A stretch of 64,000 nt of DNA from Nageia nagi (Eukaryota > Pinophyta): positions 77,810,001-77,874,000 of the forward strand of contig JBITNC010000001.1 of the NCBI GenBank assembly GCA_050084985.1, given 5' to 3'. The notes beneath the pieces were generated by a model. That model was not told the origin of the DNA. It was given only the letters and a program-made list of their open reading frames with translations, and did not search any database. Position 1 is the first letter of the stretch; every line of letters starts with the position of its first letter. Shown one piece after another: positions 34,561 to 47,100 of this stretch. The translations under genes were made by a program, and so were the position numbers.

Positions 34561-35560
34561 TAGATTTAGCTCCGCTTTTACCTAGTCTTAGGGTGGAAGG
34601 TAAAGAGTGGGGAATCATGAAGGGGTCTTTCGGTTTGGAGTAAGAAAGAAGTATATATGTGGCTTTGGAAGCACTGCTTATGTCAAAATGGGCCAGGTGA
34701 CAAGATAGGTCATTCAATTTAAAGGACATTTAATTTGAATTTTGAGAGTATTTTAGGGAATTGGTAGAACGGGTCATCTGTTTTTAGGTTTAACTTAGGA
34801 GGCAAAAGTATTTTAGTAGTTTTGCTTATGTATATTTGTAATTTTTTTTGTTATGTTTTTTTTATTTGATTAGTGGGAGCATTTCAAAGTTTATGTTTAC
34901 GGTAGTTGTTTCTTTTCAGCTATGATTTTTTTTGTAAGGTTGAGAGTTATATTTATCATTAGAAGATACACATAGAATCATACTAATATATTTATAAGTT
35001 TGAATTTTAGATTTTTTATAAAAGAATTAAAATTTAAATTATTATATTTTTCTTTAAGAATTTTTTTTAAAGAATTATTATAGGTATTTATTAAAATTTA
35101 ATTTTAAATAAAAATATGAATAGTGTATAAATATAAATGTAAAGTTAACATTTAACGTTCTTTAAATCTATTCGTTTGTAGGATCTATCAAGAGTTTTTA
35201 AATATCACCAATGTAGAGGGTGGGAGTGGAATTTGGGACTTTCTATGTGGTTACCTTCACACTTCACTTGTCTTCCAAATCCCCCAACAAAAGATGATAA
35301 CAAAAAAGAGCCTACAAACAAGTGAAATAAAAGTAAATAATAGTAAACTGACCTATTGTAGATTAATTATGGAACATATATCAACATAGATAAAAATTGA
35401 TAAGGGATGACATAAACATGATAATAGACCCTTAGATTGATACACTAGGGAAAAAATAAGCTAGGATTATATAAAGTAGATGATAAAATAAAGACTAACT
35501 TAAGATTGAGAGGACTGACATAACAAAATAAAACATACTAACATGGATAAACATGACTGA
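34561..35560. other. AT-rich spacer between RABE and the gypsy complex
   Basis: No gene recognised. A 3' LTR of the gypsy element might be expected about here, but I find no match to the LTR-like repeat at 62887-63871. Confidence 0.4.
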
Positions 35561-35572
35561 TACAAAAACTAT

Positions 35573-37330
35573 TTGAATCAGTGCCAAGTGAAAACTTGGC
35601 ATAAATTCATATCAATGTTATGTGATCTATGCAAGGATGTGGATGAGGATGACTATATCTGGTTGAAGGTAATTAGATTGGTAGGTGCAATGAGATTACA
35701 AGTAATTATAGTAGACCAAGCCTATGTCTACACCTTGGTGGAGAATTGGGATGCCCAACACAACACCTTCCATTTCCCCATGGGGTAAATGATTATTACT
35801 CTGAAGGATATGTATAGGATATTTTGAGTGTTAATGGAGGGTGATATGGTGATAACGATGACATTATGGAGCCAAATGATGGTGAGGATATTTAATGAGG
35901 GATGGTAGGTGATCAACACCAACCACGATGGTGTCCACTATATGTGAGCCTATGAACAAGGATGGATCAATCGACAGGAGGTGATGATCATTAGAAACTT
36001 CCTGTTCCTAGATATGAGCAATCTTAAGATTCCTTAGAACTTAATAGATGTAGTGACCAACATCATAGAGGATGGGACAATGTATGCATGGGCACCAACC
36101 ATCTTGCAACAGAGATTCCAGCAACTCACTAACTAGTAATAAGGGAGAATCAATATATTAGGGGCTTTACTTATTTAGATTTGGGCATGGGAGCATGTAC
36201 GTGTGGCATGACCCCACATCCTACCTTACAATGTACACAACATAGCTATGATAGACCCAAAGATGCCCATAACAAGGTGGGAGCTACCTTGCACCTATCG
36301 ATGGGCTAGATACCATGAGTCATCGAAGAGGTGACCATACAAGGTGATGTATACTTGGCATCGTAGCATGTGGGCCAATCTACAAGTAGAGAATGTCATC
36401 TTTCAACCATGGAGAGGAGGCCTTGCATGGGTCAAGGATGCTAAGCATCTGGCACACATGCGTCAACCCTGCAATGTGTGTGGTAAGTGGGAGAGGGATG
36501 TGGAGATGTTTTGGTTTGAGAGGGTGACCCAATATCATGGGATCTACTAAGATGTTCCCTAGAGCCATAGCTCTACTGATGCATAGAGAGCATAGATTAA
36601 CTTATCGCATAGACATTACATGGAACCCGACATTGCCCCAGCTATACCAATGGAGATCCTCAATGTTGATGATGCAGGTATGAAGATGGAGTATGATTGA
36701 TGGAGGGCTCCATAATTCGAGCAAGTCATTATAGATGGAATGCTACAAGTACTAGCCTTGGTAGCACTAACAGAACAGCCAATAGTAGGAATAAGAGCAA
36801 CAAAAATAGATGTACCCCTAACAACAAAATGGATAATAAGGGGGAGAGCCCATGAGAGGTATCGAGGTGGACATAGACCCTATAGGGTTTAATGCAATGT
36901 TGGACACATTTATGAAGTAGCAAATTGCTCATGATGCATAGATACTAGAGGAGAAGTACATTGCATTTATCGAGAGGGACATCACCATGGTGCAAAGGGA
37001 TACACTAGCTACAAGGAGGGACATAGCTATAATCAAGTAGGATACTCTAGTAGCAAAGAGGGATGAGGCATCCAAATAAATGACATCGTATCAAGGGGAC
37101 AGGTGGACGCATGGTTATAGATGAAGGGGGTGATGATATCACCCCAATAGTACTAAATTATGCGAGAGCTATGGTAGCAAGAGACCTCAAGGGTCATCTC
37201 CTTCCAAGTGCAGTTGGTCATTATGGGAGTAGTACCGATGGAGCTTATGTTAGGTGGGAGGATCCAATCATGGAGTTAAACATGCACCTATATGCTAAAT
37301 ATTGCATAGAGCATCATGAGACTTAATAGC
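35573..37330 (+). pseudogene. Decayed plant mobile domain (PMD) ORF, antisense to the gypsy element
   Basis: Reading through stops and frame changes gives the order of blocks typical of the plant mobile domain (MAIN/MAIL-like family, often found in transposons): DQAYVYTLVENWD followed by HNTFHFPMG and MIITLKDMYRI near 35720-35820; ALLIWIWAWEHV near 36160; a TRWELPCTYRWARYHE block near 36270; then VENVIFQPW near 36390. Stops include one right after HFPMG (a Glu in the family) and one after YRIF. It lies beyond the integrase end of the minus-strand gypsy element and on the opposite strand, where Tat-lineage gypsy elements are known to carry antisense extra ORFs. I infer it belongs to that element. 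No function is expected now. Confidence 0.6.
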
Positions 37331-40050
37331 ATAGGTATACTAGGGCAAAGACATAAGGGGATGTTTAGAGTGCCCCAAGCACTAGGCCAACAAGGTGAGG
37401 TAGAAGGCATCAAGGGTAATGAAGGTATCGAGGGAGATTATCACTCCTCCCAGATAGGGTTAGGTTAGAAGTATTAAGGGCTTTGAGATGGGTTGACACA
37501 GTCTTGAGACCAATTTTCTTAGGAATTGATCAATTTAATTTTGTATTAGACATGCATGTATGATAGACATGTATATACTCGTGAGGCTACAAGGTGTATT
37601 TGTTATGTATGGACATTATATTTATGAAATTTATGGTATGTGGATGTATGCTAGACTATGGATTTACATGTGTTATGGATGTATGACATTCTATTTATGA
37701 CATGATATTTTGACATGCTTATGGATGTGCTACATGATATGATGCATGTATTATGATGTTATATGCCATGTGATGTTATGTTATATGTTATGACACTATG
37801 CTACATCTCTATGCTTGTTTACCATACATGCTATGATTCCTAATGATGTATATTCATTTGCTTGGCTATATGTATGGATAGATGATGATACTAGTGTATG
37901 AAATGTAAATAATGTGAATGTATGTATCAAATACACATAAGTAACAAATGAAAATGAATAACACATGTGCATGTATGGATAAAACACCTAAATAATGAGA
38001 TAAATAATGACTTAAATGCATAAATAATGAACCACATCAATGTATGGAACAAGTGCATAATAAATATACATATGTATATGATAATAAATAAGAAATGATG
38101 CTTAAGTGATAAGATGAACACATACAATGAATACAAATAAAGATGCCTAAAATGAACACAAAGTAAAGGAACAAAATGATAAAAGATGACAACTAAAAGT
38201 AATGATAACACATAAGACATGAATGACAAGAAGGATAAATAAATAATATGATAAAAAGAATAACAAATAATGATAATATGAAAAATAAGGAAGAAATTGA
38301 TCAAGGATAAATGAATGACAAACACCACTAAAAGACCATGAATAATAACAACTAACACAAATTGGACTAAAATAAACAAGCATGAACAACATAATATTAA
38401 ACAAAAATCGATGACAAAGATAATAAAAAGACATATGATAAGTGACAATAAATAAATAATTTAACTAGACAAGAAAATACCACATGACATGTTACATGAT
38501 GATAACAAGATAAACATGCTTTGTTTGACATAAAAATGACATCACAAAGCAGCCTAAAATAAGATTGTAACAAAAATTCATAGAGTACAAAAGTAAAAAA
38601 GATGAATTTTGGTGCAAGATATTAAGCGATCATCTTGCCAAAATTCCAAATGGATTGGATGATATGACTGTAGGTAATTTGGTCTAAGTGCAAGATCAAA
38701 TAGATCAAAAAATGAAGTCCATTTGACATATTTACGAAGCCCAAATTGAAGGTAACTTATTAGGGTGCGACATCCTTTAGTGGTCATTGAAAGGGTGCCA
38801 TTCCAAGTAGACCCAAATTTAGCATTCAAAAAGATATCAAATGATAAGTTATTGACTTGAAATGTGACATGACGATCGTGTTTATATAGAAAAAAGAGTA
38901 GAAAAAGATAGATCTAAAAATAGACATTTTTTGACACTTCAAAAAGATAAATTAAATAGCTAATTTTCATAGGGGTTGAATTTTAGGACCTGCATCCCTA
39001 AAATTCAAAACACTAGTAAATGAATTCAAAATACGATGAAACTAAATAGGATGACTCAAGATGACATAAAAAGACCATGAAAGATTAAGTTTAGAAAATT
39101 GATAATAAATGTTCATATTTGCATGCATGCTTATTGAGGCACCACATGGGCTAACTAGCAACTTAGGGCAAGCATAAAAACTATCAAAATGGACAAAATA
39201 GATGAAATAAAAGTTGTCAACATAAATGCCAATGATAACTAGAGCAACTAAACATGATGACATGACTGATGTAAGTGATAAGACACAAAAACACAATCAA
39301 TAAAAATTCTAAATGATGAAATAAGAAATACGGCATCGAAGGATGTGAAGATGCATTATAGGTCATTTGCAACATAAGGATATCCCTTAGAAACCATGAT
39401 AGTCACAACCTATGGTCAAATCCAAGGGAATGATGAAAGGCAACCTAAAGTGGCTATGACCCAAGTGGTTACATCCTCATAGGGAACCACAGATGAGACA
39501 ATATGATAAGAGATATGAATGGACATATAATGATGTTAGTGAGATAATATGACATAAGAAATGGAAAATAATATCTTGGTTCCTCTAGGTAAACAAGGGA
39601 CTGAATTCCATGCATGTACATGATTGTTCTTGCTCTATTAGGGATTCGAGAGATAATGTCCAATAGTTAACCCTAGAGGAGGACCAAGCTTAATACTAAA
39701 CAACATGATCCATGCAAGTGACAAAATAAAATGATAACTACATAAATGACGAGGGACATGATAAGGGATGGTTAGAAGATGAGTGATTATGGTCCTATCC
39801 CTAGTCATTAATGCACAATCACGAAGGAGGGATAGGGTTGAGTATTGACTCCTGATAGGATGATCAAAACAAAATAAAAGAGTGAATGATATAAGGTGAT
39901 AAAACATCCAAGAGGAATATGAGTACCTACACATAAGTTACCATCCCCCATCTTAGGGTGGATGAGAAGATGAAGGTGAATAGGATGACATGAGCAAAGA
40001 AACATAAAAGAAAGGATGATAAGATGGATATGCAAGATGACAAATAAAGG
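37331..40050. other. A/T-biased low-complexity region between PMD ORF and integrase
   Basis: Dominated by atgat, aaatgaa and similar words on the plus strand. Hydrophobic minus-strand ORFs here, up to 173 codons, overlap in several frames and reflect composition. It is probably the untranslated 3' region of the gypsy element. Confidence 0.45.
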
Positions 40051-41340
40051 TCAAGTATAAAAAGGATGAATATGTATGATATTGATAGGCTCAAGTTCTT
40101 CTAATCCTTCTAAGTCTATAAGGTGGTACACACTCAAACCAATCTTATGCTTGATGATGTAGGGGCCTAGCCAATTAGGGGCAAACTTGTCCTTATGAGG
40201 ATGCTCAAGATGGGGTTGTTGTTGATTCTCTTTGAGAACAAGGTCACCTACTTGAAACTCATGAGTTTGGACCTTGTTATTGAATGCTTTCTTGAAACAC
40301 TCTTAATAAACCTTGTGATGCTCAATCACATTGATGCATCTCTCATCAAGCAAAGTAAGTTGATCTAGTCGAGTCAAATGAGTTTCTTCATTAAGGATAA
40401 GGTATTTAAGTGACACATGCAAGGAAGGGATCTCAATATTGAGAGGCATGCCAACCTTAGTGTCTTAGACAAGGGAGAAAGGAGTAGCACCTATGGACAT
40501 TCGAATACTAGTACGATATTACCACAAAGCGTATGGGAGAGACGCCAATTACGATGATTATCATTGACCATTTTTTTTAGAATTATGATAATCATCTTGT
40601 TGGTTGCTTCAAATTAACCATTACCTTGAGGGTAATAAAACATGGAGAATGATTGTTTGATATGGTATTGATTATACATTCTCCTCATATGTTAATTCTA
40701 TAAATTAGGACCATTGTTAGTAAGGATCCTAGCAAGAATACCAAATTGACATATGATATGGATCTCTATAAAAGAGATGATCTTGGGACCGATAGTAGAG
40801 ACTAAGGGAACTACCTTGACCTACATGATAAGGTGCTCAGTAGTAGTGATAATTAACTTATGAACACTAGATGAAGAAGGGACAAATTGGCAGATAAGAT
40901 CAAAACCCCATTGGATAAAAGGCCACATGGCTTGGATAGGTTGAAGAGGGTGGGATGGGATATGTTGAATATGAGCATGTTGATGACACTTGATGCACTT
41001 CTTAACATTAAGTCACACTCCATGATGGGCTAGTAATAACCCATTCATAATATGCACTTAGCGATAATAGTACCGTTGAAGTGTCCTTCATAAATGCCAT
41101 CATGATAATCCGATAAGATAATACAAAAGGACTTCATTGAAGGATCATTTATAAAGAAAATCATCTAAAAGTGTGTATTGAGTAGCATAATGCTTGAAAG
41201 CACGCTTCATAATGGGAGACATGTTAGGAGGAAGGATATTTCCCTTAAGGTACTCATGAAGTTACTTGTACCAGAAGTCTCGATACTTGATTGAAATTTC
41301 ATTGACACTAGCTTTAGTGAGGGGAGAAGACAAAGAGGAC
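40051..41340 (-). pseudogene. Gypsy integrase remnant
   Basis: Minus-strand translation shows a zinc-finger tail (KKCIKCHQH near 41000), a catalytic-core part (MWPFIQWGFDLICQF, then LTNNGPNL where DNGPNF is usual and FYYPQGNG for the HPQTNGQ-type block) and a C-terminal LGPYIIKHKIG, the GPY/F motif of Ty3/gypsy integrases, ending with TGA at 40051. There are several stops and no intact frame. Confidence 0.8.
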
Positions 41341-41510
41341 TTAAGGTATGAATTCTTGATAGTCACAACTTCCACATGTTAAATGCATAGATGTGGATTA
41401 GGTATAATAAGTGACCCAAAAGAAGCCATGGTGTCTACAAATTGATTAGAAGACCAAGGGGCTGACTCAATCTTATATGATTTAAAGCACTTAAAGAGTT
41501 TGATGACCTC

Positions 41511-41763
41511 CTATCTATAGGAATTAAGGAGTTCATTATAAAATTGATAAAATTTGAGGATTTGATTAACAAATAAGATAGAATCACAATAGATCATGAA
41601 TCTCTCAATCTTGAGTTTGATGGCAATCATAAGACCTAGGATCAAGGCTTCATATTCTACATTGTTATTGGTACAAGGAAAAGCTAACTTAAAGTAATAC
41701 AGGATGGGGACACCTTGAGGCATGAATAAGAAAACTCCTGTACCACACCCTTGCTCACACTTA
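41511..41763 (-). pseudogene. Gypsy RNase H remnant, downstream half (cut by Copia-2)
   Basis: Reads GVPILYYFKLAFPCTNNNVEYEALILGL and FMIYCDSILFVNQI, the RNase H blocks around the NNxAEYEAL and DS motifs (Ala is Val here). The upstream half continues beyond Copia-2 at 50687. The part at 41615-41763 belongs to a 228 bp tandem duplication. Confidence 0.85.
41759..41763. repeat. Target-site duplication of Copia-2, left copy (ACTTA)
   Basis: ACTTA precedes the element; ACTTG follows it at 50682-50686. The uninterrupted sister copy of the host sequence (50910-50914) reads ACTTA, so the right copy has one change. Confidence 0.85.
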
Positions 41764-42253
41764 TGAAGGAATTAGAACTACACTAATCCTCAAGGTCCAA
41801 GACTATAGGAAACTATCATTCAACATCTACAAGCTAATAACACCATTCACACAAGATAACACCAATATAATGTGGTTCCTCCCTCCTTGGGAGTACATCC
41901 ACAACTAGTTCTCAATTCTCAATCTATGCACCTCTTACTACAATTCTCTTTCTCTCCTACACAAACTAGTAGAGTAATCTTACTCCAAAACTTAGTTATG
42001 TTACAAGAGGAGAGGCCCTCTATTTATAGCATGAGAGCACCTCCCTAACCTCCCTTTAACCCAAGGGTAAGGTTAGGGTTACAATAAATGTATGATCTAA
42101 CTTTAACCTACCAACTAACCCCATGGTAAGGTCAAAGTCCACACATAATAAAGAATTCAATTAATCCCTTAAGGTATCTACATATCCTTTAAGTGATTAA
42201 TTGAATTTACAAGGAATTTAGATATTCATAATATTTCATTACAAATTCTAACA
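41764..42253 (-). repeat. Copia-2 3' LTR
   Basis: 490 bp, plus-strand TGAAGGAATT to CTAACA, adjoining the polypurine tract at its inner edge. About six differences from 50192-50681. Confidence 0.95.
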
Positions 42254-42262
42254 CTCCCCCTT
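42254..42262 (-). other. Polypurine tract, Copia-2
   Basis: CTCCCCCTT on the plus strand, AAGGGGGAG in element sense, directly next to the 3' LTR and identical to that of Copia-1. Confidence 0.9.
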
Positions 42263-42734
42263 AATGCAATATTGGGATAGAGCGTAGAAGAGAGAAGAGA
42301 GAGAGTAAGAGAGAGTTCTCCTCCATAGAGATACAAGTGGAGATGAGAACATTTACATATTTGAGAATCTTTTTGAGAACTAGTTTGAGACTCACTACAT
42401 TACCATTTGACAAAATGGTTTACAATACAATCATTAACCACAACTGGTTTCACTATACATAGTAGTTGATCAACTTTAAGCTGACATGTGAGTCTCCATG
42501 AGCTTGCTTTCACAAGGTGAGTAACCTGCATTTCTGAAGAAGATCCTGCATGCTACAAGCAACTCATGAACAAAATCAATTAGATGCATCATATATTCAA
42601 ATAAGAGAATAAAATAATGCCATCTTATAAATAATTGATCAATGGTGCACTATAAGTCATCATGAAGATGCCAAGCCATCACTCATAGTCACCTGTTGTA
42701 TATAGACATGTGTTGATTATTAATAGAGCATAAA

Positions 42735-43150
42735 AATTATACAACAAGTTTCTCACGCAGAGCAAACTTACCACGGAGGTATAAAATGTACAACAAGTTC
42801 CTCATGTAGAGCGAACTTACCACGGAGGTATATTAATTATATGCTCAAAAAATTATACAACAAGTTTCTCACACGGAGTAAACTTACCACGGAGGTATAA
42901 AATGTACAACAAGTTTTTCACGTAGAGCAAACTTACCACGGAGGTATAAAATATACAATAAGTTTTTCATGCAGAGCAAACTTACCACGGAGGTATAAAA
43001 TGTACAACAAGTTTGTCACTCAGAGCAAACTTACCATGGAGGTATAAAATGTACAACAAGTTTGTCACGTAGAGCAAACTTACCATGGAGGTATAAAATG
43101 TACAACAAGTTTGTCACGCAGAGCAAACTTACCATGGAGGTATATCATAA
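42735..43150 (-). repeat. Hairpin-forming ~50 bp tandem array in the Copia-2 3' region
   Basis: About eight units (near 42741, 42790, 42857, 42906, 42955, 43005, 43055 and 43105) of the Copia-1 unit in reverse complement. Several keep the AAGTTTG/CAAACTT arms; in some units one arm is changed to AAGTTTC or AAGTTTT. Copy number differs from Copia-1 (six). Confidence 0.85.
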
Positions 43151-43218
43151 TCAACACACACTATATAACAACAACAAAAGAGCCTATTAGAGGTGAAGTT
43201 ATCATCACTAACAAAAGT

Positions 43219-46200
43219 TCAAACTTTACTCCCCCTTGAGGGCAACTTCACCAACCCGAGAGAATCCCTAAGCTTGCTGAACTGAGCTTCAAGAAGGGGC
43301 TTGGTGAATAAATCAGCAGAGTTTTCAGTAGATGGACAATACTCTAAGTGTATGATGTCATCTAGAACCTTCTCCCTGATAAAATGGGCTTGGATTTTCA
43401 CATGTTTGGTTCTCTGATGGAACATAGGATTCTTAGCCAAAGAGATACCCGATTGATTATCTGAAGAAATAAGAGATGTGCTATTTTGCTTATACCCAAT
43501 TTCGTTTAGAAGATGCCTTAGCCAAATAGCTTCTTGGGTGGCAACAGACATGGCTCGATATTCAACTTTGATGGTAGAAAGTGTCATAGTAGGTTGCTTC
43601 TTGGAAGCCCAAAAGACAGCACCTGAACCAATGCTAAACACATATGCAAAGGTTGATTTTCTGTCATCTCTATCTCCCCCATAATCAGAATCTGAGAACC
43701 TAGAGAGAACAATTGAGGGCACTTTGGAATACTTAAGATCAAGATCCTTTATCCCTGCCACATACCTTAAGATTTGCTTAACATCATTGAGGTGTTCAAC
43801 ATATGGTTTTTGCATGAATCGTGCCATCAGATTCACTGCAAAGGCAATATCAGGTCAAGAGATAGTCAGATACAGAAGACTACCGATCAATTGCCTATAA
43901 GTAGTAGCATCAGCCAACTGAGAATTTGAGCTCAGAGATACAATGATTTAGGAGAAACAGGTATTGCAGCATATCTACACTCCTCCATTCCAAACTTTTG
44001 CAAGATGTCTGATATATACTTAGATTGACTAAGATAAGTGCAATCTTTATGTTGGTATACTTGCATCCCAAGATAGTAATGCAATAGACCTAGATCAGTC
44101 ATTTCAAATGTTGCCTTTAGTTTGGATATGCACTCTTGGATGATTTCAATATTATTATCAGTTATGAGAAGATCATCCACATAAAGGAGAATTAAGACCA
44201 CATCTTTTCCTTGATTGAGTACATAGAGATCTGAGTCAGAGAAGCACTTGGAAAAACCAATATCTGCAAAGAATCCTGAAATTTTCTTCTACCATGCCTT
44301 AGGTGCTTGCTTAAGTCCATACAAAGACTTCTTTAGCTTGCACACAAAATACTCTTTACCTTCTGGAATAAATCCTTTTGGTTGATTCATGTAGATTTCT
44401 ACATCTAAGTCACCATTGAGAAATGCACTCTTGACATCAAGTTGGAAAAATTTCCATCCTTGAGCTGCAGAAAGAGCAAGGATTATCCTAACAATAGGCA
44501 TCTTGGCCACAGGAGCAAAGGTTTCCTCATAATCAATACCATATTTTTGAGCGAAGCCTTTGGCCACTAACCTTGCTTTATATTTTTCAATTTCTCCATC
44601 AGAATTGTACTTGACCTTGTATATCCATTTATTTCCAATCACATTTTTCTCATTGGGATAAGGAACTAAATCCCAAGTTTCATTTTTCATGAGCACCTCA
44701 TACTCAACTTTCATAGCTTCCATCCAACACTCTTGCTTGGAAGCTTCTTTGAAGGTTGATGGCTCATTTGTATTATCAATTTTGGCAAATAAAGATTTAT
44801 TCAAGGTCATACTTCTTGTAATTCTCTGAGCTGGAGAATTTTGCTCTTGTGGTGACTTCCCTACATGATCATCCAACCAGTTAGGTGCAAGCGAAGAATC
44901 ATCTGAATTAGACACCTCAGCATGAGAAGTCGTATCCTCAGGAAGTTCATTGAACTTGACATCCCTAGAAATAAAGACTGTTTTATGGGATGAGGAGTAG
45001 AGCCTGTAACCTCTATGCTGATTATCATACCCCACAAAGATGCATTTTTCTAATCTTTTATCCAACTTCTTTCTTTTCTTTGAGGTAATGAAGGCAAATG
45101 CATCACAACCGAAGACCCTAAAGTGTGAGATGTTAGGTTTCTTTCCTGTCCATGCTTCATACGGAGTTTTACCTTCAATTGCTTTAGTAGGACACCTATT
45201 TAGGGTGTGAATAGTAGTGTGAATAGCTTCACCCCATAAGAAACTAGGAAGGTTACTCAACATGCACCTTGCCATTTCCATAATGGTTTGATTCTTCCTT
45301 TCAGGAACTCCATTTTATTAAGGGGTGTAAGGGATTGTGAATTGCCGCTTGATCCCATGTTTAACACAATAGTCGTTAAACTCATTGCTATTATACTCAC
45401 CCCCATTATCAAATCTCAGCATTTTGATCTTAAAATCAGTTTGATTTTCAACAAGAGCCTTGAAATCTTTAAACCTGTCAAAAGTTTGATCCTTGTGCTC
45501 AAGTAGATAACCAAATGTCATCCTACTGAAGTCATTAATGAAGGTCAAAACATAAGAAGCTCCCCCTAAAGACTTAGTATGAAACGGACCCATCAAATCT
45601 GAATGCACAAGCTGAAGAGGATGAGTAGCCCGAGTTGCCTTATCTTTTTCAAACTTTTGCCTATTCATCTTTCCTAGAATGCACCTTTCACAGAGACCAA
45701 TTATGGGTGAAATATTTGGTAAACCTTCCACAAGTTCTTGATTTTTCATATCTTGAATACTCTTGTGGTTAAGGTGCCCTAATCGTTGATGCCAAAGATT
45801 ACCCTTTGAATAAACATTTGCAGCAAGACACATCTTTGAAGGAACTTGATCCACAATATAAAGGTCATCCTTTACTGATCCTTTCATGAAGGTGTCAAGT
45901 CCTTTCTTAACACACCAGGAGTGTGAGGTAAACTCAAATGAGTATCCTTTCCTTGTAATCTGAATTATGGAGATAAGATTCATCCTTAGTTTAGGCACAT
46001 AAAAGACATTATCAAGAACGTTTCCATGAATCTTCACACTCCCTATTCTTTGAACATCAAGGACTGAATTATCACCTATCACAACTGCATCCTTCTTGTA
46101 CTTATAAAAGTTTTCAAACTTATCCTTTTCATAACACATGTGATTAGTGCATCCTGAATCAACAATCCAATCATTTGAAATAGTTTGTCATTGAGTAGTA

Positions 46201-47100
46201 GGCAACAGTAGCAGCATGCTTGTTCTTCCTTTTATTATTGAAATTTTTCACATTTGCATTTCCCTTGCCTTTTTGAGCAAATTTCTTTTTATGACAATCA
46301 TACTCTTTATGCCCAAAGATGTCACAAAAGTTACAATTTCCATCAAACTTTTCCTGAGGTGTTGGATTGCTTGATCCAACTTTGTCATTCCTTTGCTTGA
46401 AGTTGCCATAATTATTGCCCTTTTTCTCATACTTCCTGAAGGTAGATGAGGATTTGTTATCTTTGAATTTATAATGTTTGAACTTCTTCTTATTGTCCTT
46501 TGGAGAAAGGTTCAACATTTTCTTATTCAAAGTTTCCTCATGCTTTAGAAGGAGTCTAGAAAGGTTATCAAGAGAGATGACATCTTCTTCATCATCGAGC
46601 CTAGTTTCCATAATCATGACAAAGTTACTGAACATTGTAGAAAGGCTTTGAAGAATGATGAAGACCATGAACTTATCATTGATCCAGTTGCACCCACAGC
46701 CAACCAGTTGTGTCCTAAGGTCAATGATTTTGTTCAAGTAAATAGAAGCACTTTCATCTTCACCTTGATGATATTGCAACAATTTTTGTAAAATAGTGAA
46801 CCTCCTTGAAAATTTTGACCCAAGGTAAATTTTCTTTAGCCTATCCCAAGCTTCCTTTGCTGATGTTGAAGAAGAGATCATGAGAAGGATGTTATCTGAA
46901 ACTGCACGATAAATCATTGAAGTTGCTAACTCATTCTTTGAGTTATAGATTTCAAGAGCCTTCTCATCTATATGAACGACCATGTCTTCATTAACTATCT
47001 GCCACAACTTTCTTGCTTGTAACTCAGCTTTCATACGAGGTTCCCATATGCTAAAGTTGGAACCGTTGAGTATATGCTTGGGTATGAAGGTTTCAACTAT
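43219..47100 (-). pseudogene. Copia-2 gag-pol polyprotein, disrupted
   Basis: Same domains and order as Copia-1 gag-pol. The gag ATG is changed to ATA at 47098-47100. The zinc knuckle keeps all its ligands (CNFCDIFGHKEYDC). A 2-base loss near 46185 shifts the frame between gag and protease; protease DSG is intact in the shifted frame. Two adjacent stops (45315-45320) replace the Gln pair in the integrase PYTPQQNG block. A TAG at 44289 replaces Tyr, a 1-base loss near 43950 shifts the frame, and a TGA at 43855 replaces Arg. RT YVDDLLI and the RNase H blocks remain. The upstream M at 47154 is not the native start. Confidence 0.9.

Noticed and set aside
37927-38448. 173-codon hydrophobic minus-strand ORF, possible membrane protein
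   Set aside because: The region is low-complexity, a second frame is open over the same DNA, and there is no motif. The hydrophobic residues follow from the T-rich strand composition.
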